64,000 nucleotides of DNA from Pilaira anomala. Its lineage: Eukaryota; Mucoromycota; Mucoromycetes; Mucorales; Mucoraceae. The DNA lies in the NCBI GenBank assembly GCA_025716855.1, contig JAIXMQ010000016.1, positions 310,001-374,000 on the forward strand. Reading direction: 5' to 3'. A program made the translations under genes and the position numbers. The first letter of the stretch is position 1, and each line of letters begins with the position of its first letter. This document shows positions 39,400-49,319 of this stretch, piece by piece. The notes beneath the pieces were generated by a model. It was not told where the DNA came from and did no database searches. It saw only the letters and a list, made by a program, of their open reading frames with translations.

Positions 39400-39581
39400 A
39401 AAAAAAAAAGCATACTTACATATTTTTTTTTTTTTGATACTTTCTATTTTTTAATTAATATATTGTTTTATATAACAACAAAAAATCTTAACTTTTGTAA
39501 TAATCATAATCATCTTACATAATAATAATAATAATAATAATAAAACTATTATTTATTTTAATTCATTTTAAAAAAAAAAAA

Positions 39582-42011
39582 TCACTTGAAATCTTCTTTT
39601 AACCATTCAGCAGCCTTACGAATGCTTTGTGAAACACGATCTTCAGCTTGACGCGCTTTTTCATAATTCTTTTCATTAATACTATCCACAATAGCAGGAA
39701 ATACTTGTGGAGCATAACCAGTCCAAAGCCCAGGAGCATACACTACGTGTTTAAACCATTCACGTCCTTCAATTCCATCTGGATCAATAAACCCGCGTTC
39801 AAAATGAGTCAAACGAAGGTTAAGCTTATTCAACCGCTTCACTAAGTTATGTGGTGCTTGACTCAAGGATTCATATTCAGATAAACGTGATTCAAGACGC
39901 TGTCTACGACGTTCAAATCTTCTTGTAGTCTTTTCAAGCTTTTCAAGGGCTTGGCTTAATTGAGGGAAAGTATGTGGGGTTGCTAAAGTGGATAAGGACT
40001 TAAAGTATTTTGAAAGCTCTACTGTATAATCAGATGGATATAGAGGTAAGGCAGGTGAATCGCTGAGACGTAAAGTAAGAATACCCCAGAGCCGAACTAA
40101 TGTTTGATGGTAGAGGAAATCAGGATCACCGTATGTTACCATCCAATGGTAACTATCATAATTACTATGATATACACCGTAATCACCTGAAAAAGAAAAA
40201 TCGATACATGGAATACCAACATGATCTAAAAAGGGAACAAAATCAGAGCCAGAGCCCAAGATACCTATAGGTGGTTGTTCTTCTTCTTCATCATCAGAGC
40301 TAAGTTCATGATCGTTAGCCCAAGCATCAAATACGGTGCCACCAGTACGAGGATCTTTTATGAGAGAAGTTACAGAGTATAATAAACGGTTTAAAGAGGG
40401 AGACGCCTTTGCGTTAAAATGAGGACCAGAGACAGCCATATCGACATTGATATATACAGTGCCTTCTTTATCTAGCCAGTCTTTATTATCCTCAACCCAT
40501 TCAGTAGAACCTACAAGGCCGTACTCTTCTGCATCCCAAGAAGCCAGAATAATTGTACGTCTTGGACGCCAGCCCGTCTTTAAAATCTCACCAAGGACAC
40601 GAGCTAATTCCAAAAATGAAGCAGTTCCTGAAGAAGGATCTACAGCACCATAAACCCAAGCATCTCGATGATTACCCAAGATAATTGCTTTATCCGGTTC
40701 TTCAATACCTTCAATACGAGAAATAACGTTCCAGATAGGTGTCACTTTATTTTCGATATGATTGACCAAGATGACTTTGCCTTCCGTTGGACCACTAAAA
40801 TAATCTACTTCTTCTAATCCGCCTGCCCAGCCTGCTTCACAACAAATACCAAACCCCTGTGTTGCTTTTAAAAGAGGTAAAGCATCTTCCCAAGATAAAG
40901 GTAAAGAAGGTATTTTGGGTAGACCAGGAGAATCTTCTAGTTTAATTCGTGTGGCGTTTTCAGTTGCAGCATATCCAGGGGTTAAAGGGTCACCCGTTAT
41001 AATTGAAAAATATTGAACAGAGCCTCTTTGAACAGAGCTCTTGGATCGCCAAGGACCCTTTGGATAGGATTTATCAGGGTTTGTTGTATTGTCTTTATTC
41101 AATGGACCATCCTCTATAGGATCAGAATAAATCAAAGCGCCTATGCAACCAAAGTCTTCTGCAGCCTTCACTTTCAGCCCACGAAACGATTCACCGTACC
41201 GTACTAAAGCGATTGTACCTTCTAATTCTATACCTCGATCTTTTAAGAGTTGGAAATCTTCTGGACGACCATAATTAGCATAAACAACACGACCAATGAC
41301 GGTGCCGTTTTTAGAATAGCCGTGAAATGTTGGTACGACGTTTGGATCTTTACTGGTTTTGTCTTCATCTAAACTTTCTTCAGTTAATTTTGCTTCAAAT
41401 CTTAGGTGTTTTGGGCCGGAAAATAAGGCTAGACGATGAGAGATTGGGTAATTTAAAAGAGGCCAATAGGTCTCAATTTTTGTGTCTAAACCAAAACTTT
41501 CTAAAAGATCACGAGTCCATTCTGCTTGCATTTTATCGGTTTCGGTACCGGCGAGATGGGGTACAGAGGTCAAAGTCTTTAAATAATGTTGTAAGTTGTG
41601 CTTAGAGGGTAATGTTAGCATAAGGTCTTCAGCGTCTGTCAAGTTGGAAGGATTATTTGGAACATGAGGCGGATCACGCTCTTAAAAAAAAAAAAGAGAT
41701 AGGTTAAGATTTTTTTTTTTTTTGGATCTTTTCATATATTGATTTAATGATTTTTTTTTTTTTTTTTTACCTTTTTTCTTTTCACGATCGTTAACCCAAA
41801 ATCCAATAGTAATTCCCAAGACAATTAATGCAATAACCAAGGCAATAATAGTAGTAACAATACGAAAAGTGGTTTTTTTTGGTGGACCTATTGTTCCTGT
41901 TTCACGGTTTAACAATGGTGCAGTTTCTCCTTGATCTCCATACCATTTCTTATGGAACCAATCACGCGCTTGATCCAAGTTGCTTTTTATACCTCCTCCT
42001 TCAACCGACAT
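39582..42011 (-). CDS. M28 glutamate-carboxypeptidase-like membrane protein (Vps70/Tre1/TfR family)
   Basis: Two exons (transcript order): 42011-41771 and 41680-39582; 779 aa. Type II topology: an Arg/Lys-rich cytosolic tail of about 48 residues with TAPLL, then a TM helix (about 49-71, FRIVTTIIALVIALIVLGIT). The ectodomain has a PA domain (VIGRVVYANYGRPEDFQLLK) and an M28 core with the two-zinc site complete: NHRDAW, GAVDPSSG, WDAEEYG, NVDMAVSG and YHSNYDS. A C-terminal helical dimerisation domain follows. In yeast this family includes Vps70 and Tre1/2, which handle vacuolar sorting of cargo; plant and animal members are carboxypeptidases. All metal ligands are present, so it is likely an active peptidase. 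Confidence 0.92.
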
Positions 42012-42560
42012 ATTTAAATAGTGATATGAAAAGTAAAAGAAAAGAAAAACATAGCATAAAAAAAAAAGATAACAGTTATAAATAGCTTCCTTATCGGATG
42101 TTGAACAGCATTGTTTCCGGATTTAATGCAGAAAATGCTACGTCATGAGTTAATTCACGACCAAAGAATACGCCCAAGGATTTTTTTTTTTTGTAATTCA
42201 GCAGTCTTTTTACGTTTGTCCCTTCACACACAGAGACTTTTTATCTCTTTTAGGAAAGAATTTCAGATGATGTATCTGTTTTAAGTAATAATATGGCAGT
42301 ATGCCAATAGCTTTTTTTTTTTTAAAAAAAATCAATGAAAAAAGATCGATTTTTAAACAAAATCAAAATATAAAAAGCTATTTAAAGAGGTATATTATAC
42401 CAATAGCAATAGCGCCTTTATTATGAACGTCATTTTGAAATAAGATAAAGACCAATGATATGAAGCAATATACAATTGAAAAGCCAATAGCTACTGAGAT
42501 CTAGCAGATTTGCAGGTAAAACTAGGACCGATAAAGTACAGATTTTGCGGGTAAAACCAG
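42012..42560. other. Intergenic region upstream of the M28 gene
   Basis: Contains the M28 promoter and AT-rich spacer; the last 100 bp carry a degenerate duplicated block (GCAGGTAAAACTAGGAC at 42513-42529, GCGGGTAAAACCAGGAC at 42547-42563) leading into the tandem array. No gene. Confidence 0.4.
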
Positions 42561-43690
42561 GACTTGGGGCTAATTCCAAGAATATTACTATCAAGACGCG
42601 ATGCAATCCCAATAGAATCCCTCAAGGTATTCAGATTTCAAACAAGTAGTAGAGCATAACAATCTTGATGAAAAAACCAGCGCTAATAATGAAGGTCCAT
42701 ACGAGTGCAATGCAACTCATACTTTCCAGCACATTCACTTGGGACGGATTCCAGGAATCTTACTATCAAGGTGCGATGCAATCCCAATAGAATCCCTCAA
42801 GGTATTCAGATTTCAAACAAGTAGTAGAGCATCATAATCTTGATGAAAAACCAGCGCTAATAATGAAGGTCCATACGAGTGCGATGCAACTCATACTTTC
42901 CAACACTTTCACTTGGGACAGATTCCAGGAATCTTACTATCAAGACGCGATGCAATCCCAATAGAATCCCTCAAGGTATTCAGATTTCAAACAAGTAGTA
43001 GAGCATCATATTCTTGATGAAAAACCAGCGCTAATAATGAAGGTCCATACGAGTGCAATGCAACTCATACTTTCCAGCACATTCACTTGGGACGGATTCC
43101 AGGAATCTTACTATCAAGGTGCGATGCAATCCCAATAGAATCCCTCAAGGTATTCAGATTTCAAACAAGTAGTAGAGCATCATATTCTTGATGAAAAACC
43201 AGCGCTAATAATGAAGGTCCATACGAGTGCAATGCAACTCATACTTTCCAGCACATTCACTTGGGACGGATTCCAGGAATCTTACTATCAAGGTGCGATG
43301 CAATCCCAATAGAATCCCTCAAGGTATTCAGATTTCAAACAAGTAATAGAGCATCATAATCTTGATGAAAAAACCAGCGCTAATAATGAAGGTCCATACG
43401 AGTGCAATGCAACTCATACTTTCCAACACTTTCACTTGGGACAGATTCCAGGAATCTTACTATCAAGATGCGATGCAATCCCAATAGAATCCCTCAAGGT
43501 ATTCAGATTTCAAACAAGTAGTAGAGCATCATATTCTTGATAAAAAACCAGCGCTAATAATGAAGGTCCATACGAGTGCAATGCAATTCATACTTTCCAA
43601 CACTTTCACTTGGGACAGATTCCAGGAATCTTACTATCAAGGTGCGAAGCAATCCCAACATCAGATTCTCTCAAGGTATTCAGAGTACTT
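42561..43690 (+). repeat. 174-bp tandem satellite array, about six units
   Basis: Units begin with ATGCAATCCCAATAG at 42601, 42776, 42950, 43124, 43298 and 43473, with a truncated, diverged unit from 43647. Spacing is 174-175 bp. Each contains CCTCAAGGTATTCAG, AACCAGCGCTAATAATG, GGTCCATACGAGTGC and CTTGGGAC..ATTCCAGGAATC. Two subtypes are interleaved (cagcacattcac/gacgg versus caacactttcac/gacag), indicating conversion or unequal exchange rather than one burst. Units carry no shared open reading frame. The first 40 bp (42561-42600) match a unit end imperfectly. Confidence 0.95.
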
Positions 43691-44340
43691 CTAAACAAAA
43701 CTGATTAGTTATAGTGCTGACATTTTGTGCTCTGATCTTATTTGCATACCTTATTGCTTGTAAATATAGTTGCTGAACAACCTATGTTGTTAAAAAAAAG
43801 GCATCATAAGAAAAAAGGATCATTTTCTATTTGAGATTTATTAGACAAAATAAATCATTTATTTTTTGATAAAATTATTAGACTTACCATTGATAACAAT
43901 ATGTTTTATGCAGGTCTGTTTTTCCTTGGAACATTGTCTTCTCTAGGCAAGGAGTGTGGCAAAAGAAGAGATTAAAAACTGTAGCGGTAAGGAAGGAAGA
44001 TTCATTTTGGAATATATATAAAAAGAAAGTGAAAGAAAAGAACAAAAAAAAAAAAAAAAAAAGGATTATTTATAATGAAATCCCCCCCCCCTGTTTGTCT
44101 GGCGTATGAGAAAAAAAACCCCCCTGTTTGTCTGGCGTATGAGAAAAAAAACCTGCCTGTATGCCATGTTGATGTAATAGTGCATTTCATGCAAAAGTTA
44201 TAAAAAACCTTGTTCACGTGACAATGTGCCTTGTTATACTTTTTATAAATCCGGATAAAAGTCATCGGTGATTTTACTACTCTTTTCCCCGACTTCGTAC
44301 GCGCGTATGCAAAAAAAAAGCAGTTTGTGTGCTTTTGACG
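43691..44340. other. Spacer with short tandem repeat
   Basis: AT-rich. A 33-bp unit (CTGTTTGTCTGGCGTATGAG plus A8 and C-run) occurs about 2.5 times at 44088-44160, preceded by a C10 run. No gene. Confidence 0.5.
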
Positions 44341-44885
44341 CCCGATATTGGACGACTTCCAAAATTCGTGTTAAAAAAAAAAGTGTTTAGATCGGTTTTT
44401 TAAATAAATTTCAAATTTAAACTCAAAGGGGGGAGTGAGTAAACTACCCAAAATCTACTCACTTCCCAGCCAAATCTAACAACCCCCCTCCCCCCCCCTC
44501 GTTAGATTTTTAAAAAGTGAGTAAAAAAAAAAAAAAACTTTATTTTTGTCTTTGACGTTTGTGAGGCTCTCCCTCCACCTCAGAGTCCACCTCCGTATCC
44601 TTTTCTTGCTCTTGTCGACTTTCTGATGTTCGCAAGAACTACATGTAAGTTTAAAACAAGGTCATTAAGTGGTATGAACCAAATTAGAACAGTCTATTAT
44701 AATAAATGGCAGCAAACGAACAGCGATATGCTCTTCTAAACGTTTTTTTTATTCTAACAAATTATGAATTTTGGAAGTCATTTTTTTTACTCATGAGTAA
44801 ACGTCGGAGTGGTCACTTGGGGGGATCAGTGTAACTATGAGTAGATTTGGTTTAAACATGAATTTTGGAAGTCGTCCATTGTAGG
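44341..44885. mobile_element. MITE-like element with about 30-bp terminal inverted repeats
   Basis: The left end (44341-44372) contains TGGACGACTTCCAAAATTC and GTGTT; the right end (44855-44885) is its inverse (AACATGAATTTTGGAAGTC then GTCCA). The matched core is at least 19 bp with near-matches extending both ways. A third partial copy of the end lies inside at 44763-44780. An internal hairpin sits at about 44458-44522 (CTCACTT..AAATCTAAC against GTTAGATTT..AAGTGAG) around a C-rich loop. On the minus strand 44638-44540 holds an exon-like piece (TSESRQEQEKDTEVDSEVEG with a KRQRQK end and stop). Likely a deletion derivative of a cut-and-paste transposon. Confidence 0.6.
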
Positions 44886-46115
44886 ACAGCATAATAAATA
44901 CAAAAGTACCCAATTTGAATGCTTTTGTATTAAGTAAGAAGACAGATATAGTCGAATGGACAGAAAGTTCAGGATCAGCTTCTGCTAAGACTATGTATAC
45001 ACTTTGGGCTACAAAATTTTTAAAATTGGTCCGTCAAGCTCGTCCTGAACTAATAGTTGAGTATGTGGTTATATTCTGTTAAATAAAGTGTTTGAAATCA
45101 TTGCATTTAACCAAAATAACTTCTTTACTACTAGTAAATCTTATGATAAAGGCATTTGGAAGCCTCTTTTCTAAGAACTTTTGAAGCTGGTAAAAAAAAA
45201 AAAAAAAAAACTCACATGTAAATATACATTTCATCAATCTGAAGACTAATAATTACTTTCATCAAATAGCGAAAACTCCACCATAGTATGGAGCTGGCTA
45301 GTTTAATGCTCTTAAATTCTAAAGTTGAGAAAACCCGGACAAAGAATTACGTCCGACTTAAATAAAAGGAACCCCGGCGAGAGTTCTGAAAGCCCTTCTT
45401 TATCAAGTGTTCCTACTACTCCTGTACCTACTGCTCCCTTCCCTACTACTGTTTCCGTACCTACTTCAGAATTTGATTACAATGACTGTGATATATATCA
45501 ATACTTTCTTATGTTCTTTGTATTTTAAACATGTAAATTATAATAATGAAAGGCATTAGTTAACTTGCTTATCAACACAAATACTTACTATTCTCGTGCA
45601 GCAAAACGGGAATAAATTCTCAAATAATGATCAATTAGTATTAAAACAAATATCCGAATTAACCTCCTCCCGCGTCATCTATTCTTAAAAAAAAATCTTG
45701 GTGTACAGCGCAAATATAATGTATTAGGGTTAATCCTGCGGATCATTTGAACAAACTATTTTAAGGCAAGTACCAAGTTACAGTATAATACATTAAATCT
45801 AAAATTTATTCTTCCAGAATGATCTTGTCTTCAGTTATAAACTTGATAAATCCCAAAACTTTTATCAATTTCAAAAACATTCTCAATGAGCAAGATTTAA
45901 ATAATCTTGCTACAAATAATTTAGGCTTGTATAAAGGGTTTTCCATTGAAGAAAAATGTTTGTTTTATTCAATACTCAATACATATTAGCTAAGATTGCC
46001 ATTTTGCTCTTATTAATTTAGTTTGTACTTATATTTTTATTTATCTATTAGAAATAATAAGGATGATATGCTTGCTGAGGTATGTTTACAATTAGCAGCA
46101 TTAACTAAATAAAGC
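44886..46115 (+). pseudogene. Decayed multi-exon gene of unknown family
   Basis: Plus-strand coding-like pieces in order: about 44902-45062 (VPNLNAFVLSKKTDIVEWTE, then SGSASAKTMYTLWATKF), 45352-45495 (Ser/Thr/Pro-rich ESPSLSSVPTTPVPTAPFPT), about 45609-45686 (GNKFSNNDQLVLKQISELTS), 45819-45989 (56 residues, LINPKTFINFKNILNEQDLN ... GFSIEEKCLF), and about 46050-46112 (NNKDDMLAEVCLQLAALTK). They have coding-like composition and some sit next to plausible AG acceptors, but frames do not all connect and stops intervene. I recognise no family. It could be a lineage-specific gene that I failed to splice. Confidence 0.3.
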
Positions 46116-46190
46116 AAAAAAGAAACATTTGGATTCGTATCGCATGCTTAAATAATGGAGTCAGTGTTAGTGTTTGTCATAATACGCTTA

Positions 46191-46217
46191 AGCACCATCC
46201 ATTTTCAGGCTAGTTCA

Positions 46218-46248
<31 letters not shown>

Positions 46249-46322
46249 TGAATTCCGACTCCCATGGCCACTGTCCTGCTGTCTAGATGAACTAACACCT
46301 TTTGTGGTGTCTGATGATGATA
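46191..46322 (-). rRNA. Stray 28S rDNA fragment (degenerate, antisense to + strand)
   Basis: Forward sequence ACCATCCATTTTCAGGCTAG, GGCAGGTGAGTTGTTACACA, CTCCTTAGTGAATTCCGACT, CCATGGCCACTGTCCTGCTG and TCTAGATGAACTAACACCTT closely follows the reverse complement of the conserved eukaryotic large-subunit rRNA segment with only scattered differences. Surrounding DNA is not ribosomal. It is therefore an isolated ~130-bp rDNA fragment, not a functional rRNA gene. Confidence 0.75.
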
Positions 46323-46863
46323 TTTTAATGCCCCAACAAATGCTTCCACCTATACTCACGGAAGGAAGGTTGGCATGTTGATGATTACTTCTGTAGTAAA
46401 ATGAGCATAAAATCTCTTGTTTGGTTTATGGTTTAATCTTTGAAGTCTTTTTTTGAAGTAATCTTTAGTTGTATCATAAGATTCATGATGCCTATTATCA
46501 TGATAAATGAATAAAAGTACCTAATAAACAATAAACTTGTAACAAGCAAGATTTTTTAAATAAGAATAAAAATAATGTTTATTAAGTGAAATTATGTGGT
46601 AGATATTGACAGTATTAGGGGTTTCTAGTTATTACAGTATTACATTTTTTAAATAATTGTGTCCTCTATTGTACCCTCTGCTAAATTTGTTAGTTAACTT
46701 TCGCTACGAGATTAAATACGTGACGCCTTTTCACAGAAAAGTACAGCATTTAGAACTGTGGCTTTGCAAGAAATGGAGGTGTTTGAATGAATTATACACT
46801 TTGAAGCAATTTTTTTTTTCTTCTTCTTTTCATAACACACACACTTTATTATTACTATAAGCA
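46323..46863. other. Intergenic region upstream of DDX52/Rok1 gene
   Basis: AT-rich spacer with the helicase promoter; T/C-rich leader and a CACACA run immediately before the start codon. No gene. Confidence 0.4.
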
Positions 46864-48862
46864 ATGGATCTCTTTCACTTATTAGGCGGTGGAGCTCGTT
46901 TTGATAAGAACCGTTTCAAGGGAGATATCACTCTCTTTGAAGGAGAAAAAGAAGATAACAAAAAGCAAGCTCAAAAACAAAACGCTGCTGTAGTTGATCC
47001 TAACGTTCGTTCTCAGTTGCTTGACGAAATCGATTTCTTTAAAACCACACACACCATTGTAAACCAAACAAAGCAAAAGAACAACGACAGTAACGAAGAG
47101 AGCATCGATTCCGAGTCAGACGAGGACGACGACCAAGAGGAAAAAGTTAAGACCAAGAAAAAGTCCAAGAAGAGTTCTAAAACTACTATTTTCAATAGCG
47201 TCGAAGAAGCTAAACAATTTAGAAAACAACATAAAATTAAAGTCTATGGTACCGACGTACCCAACCCTTTTAGAAGCTTTGAGGATTTAGCTTCACCTGC
47301 ATATAATTTGAACCCTATCCTGTATAAAAACTTGATGACTATCAAATATAAGACACCTACACCTGTTCAAATGCAATCCATTCCTATCATGTTAAATGGA
47401 CGTGATTTGATGTCTTGTGCTCCCACTGGTTCTGGTAAGACCATGGCATTTTTGCTTCCCATCTTACAAGATTTACAAAAACCCGAGAAAAAGACCAGTT
47501 ATCGTGCCTTGATTATTGCCCCTACAAGAGAATTGGTTCAACAAATTGCTCGTGAAGTAAAGCATTTAAGTGAAGGAACAAAACTTCGTGTCAATGTATT
47601 AACAAAGGCAACTGCTGCTGATAAATCTCAAACTCCTGAATCTAGACAAAAGTTTGGTAAGTTTTAAAAAATAATTTATGGCCCCAAAGAAAGAAAAGAA
47701 AAAAAAAAACTAATTATATATTTATATAGATATTTTGATTACTACACCTTTAAGATTAGTTTACGCTATCAAGGAAAAAGAAGTCGATTTATCTGCAGTA
47801 AGACATCTCGTACTTGATGAAGCCGATAAATTATTAGATCAAGGATTTTTAGAACAAACTGATGAAATTTTTGCTGCTTGTTCAGGAAACAAGATCCAAA
47901 AATCTTTATTCAGTGCCACATTCTCATCTCACGTTGAAGAACTCGCAAAGACCGTTATGAATAATCCTATCCGTATTGTTATTGGTGCAAAGTAAGTTAT
48001 CAATTTCATAATGTCTTCAAAAAAAAAAAAAAGGATTAATATACTGATGCGTTACAATTTTTTTTTTTTAATATAGGAATGCTGCTACAGATACAATTAA
48101 GCAAGAATTATTATTTACTGGTACAGAAGCAGGAAAGATGATCGCCTTACGTCAATTAGTTCAAAAGGGCATTAAACCACCTGTCTTGATCTTTGTTCAA
48201 TCAATTGAACGTGCAAAGGAACTTTTCCATGAATTGGTCTTTGATGGTATCAATGTAGAAGTCATTCATTCAGATAGAACCAAAGCTCAACGTGATAACA
48301 TTATTGATCAGTTCCGTGTTGGTAAAATTTGGGTTTTAATCGCAACAGAGTTAATGGCTCGTGGTTTAGATTTCAAGGGTGTTAACTTGGTTATCAATTA
48401 TGATTTCCCTCAAACTGTTGCAAGTTATATTCATAGAATTGGTCGTACAGGTCGTGCTGGTCGACAAGGTGAAGCTGTTACTTATTATACTCAAGATGAT
48501 TTACAATATATGAAGGGTATTGTTAATGTCATGAAGGAGTCTGGTTGTGATGTGCCTGAATGGATGTTAAACTTGAAGAACTTGAACCACAACCAAAAAC
48601 AAAAGATGCGTCAAGGTATTGCTCGTGATCATATTGATAGCACAGCAAAGTTTGATAAATTCAATCAAAAGAAGAAGCAGTAAGTACTTTGTTCTTATCA
48701 CCTTAATATATAATATTCACACATTCTTTTTTTTTTTTTGTAATTATTAGGGAAATGATTGAAGCATCCAAGAAGCGTAAGAGAATCGCAGCTGAAAAGG
48801 AAAAGAAAGAGAAAAAAGAAAAGAAGGCAAAGAAGGATGAGGGAGATAAAAAAGAAGCTTAA
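46864..48862 (+). CDS. ROK1: DEAD-box RNA helicase Rok1/DDX52
   Basis: Nucleolar ATP-dependent helicase for 18S rRNA processing. Exons 46864-47656, 47730-47991, 48077-48679, 48751-48862; 589 aa. Motifs in order: Q motif (YKTPTPVQMQSIPIM), I (APTGSGKT), Ia (APTRELVQQ), Ib (TTPLRL), II (DEAD), III (SAT), IV (VLIFVQS), V (ARGLDF), VI (HRIGRTGRAGR). The N-terminus MDLFHLLGGGARFDKNRF and the SCAPTGSGKT context are specific to the Rok1/DDX52 subfamily. An acidic/Lys-rich segment (about 75-105) and a Lys-rich C-terminus (KKEKKEKKAKK) are nucleolar-type. All catalytic motifs are intact. Confidence 0.95.
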
Positions 48863-49319
48863 AAAAAAAAAATAAAAAAAAAAACCAAGATTCCACTTGC
48901 TATTGTAAATACATATCTCTTTTATCTTCAATCAAAACATAGAATAATAACCAGCATATTTTTAACTTACCCCACAATCACATCAAACTAATAAAATGAT
49001 TAATGGTTCATGATTGCATTCATCCACACTGTGTAGCGTTGATAATGACCTTATAATTGTACAGATTTTTTTTATTTTTTGATTGAAAACTCAAGAAATT
49101 TATGACTGGCCAAATTTGGGCCGTATACCCATATCAGGGGGTCTTTTTGAAAACCGAATTAATTCCAATCAAAATGGAATTAATTCTTTAAAAATTTGAC
49201 GCCCGGTAGGGCGTCAAATTTTTGGGAAATAAGTAATAAAGATTCGACTGTTAAGGATAAGATATGCTTTTATTATTTGTGTTTTTGAGGTTTTTAGGAT
49301 AACCGTAATTGTAACTAAG
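48863..49319. other. Spacer with three nested palindromes next to the exonuclease-transposase pseudogene
   Basis: Contains palindromes at 49108-49122 (GGCCAAATTTGGGCC), 49156-49166/49176-49186 (GAATTAATTCC with its inverse, 9-nt loop) and 49190-49204/49209-49223 (15-bp perfect arms, 4-nt loop GGTA). Their position just past the 3' end of the minus-strand gene suggests an element terminus or transcription-ending structure. Confidence 0.7.

Noticed and set aside
44002..44265. 87-residue minus-strand open frame with a duplicated FFFSYARQTGG
   Set aside because: It is produced by a short 33-bp tandem repeat with C and A homopolymers, not by a gene.
49190..49223. Helitron 3'-end hairpin
   Set aside because: The hairpin is strong but no CTRR end follows at the expected distance and no Rep/helicase gene is present.
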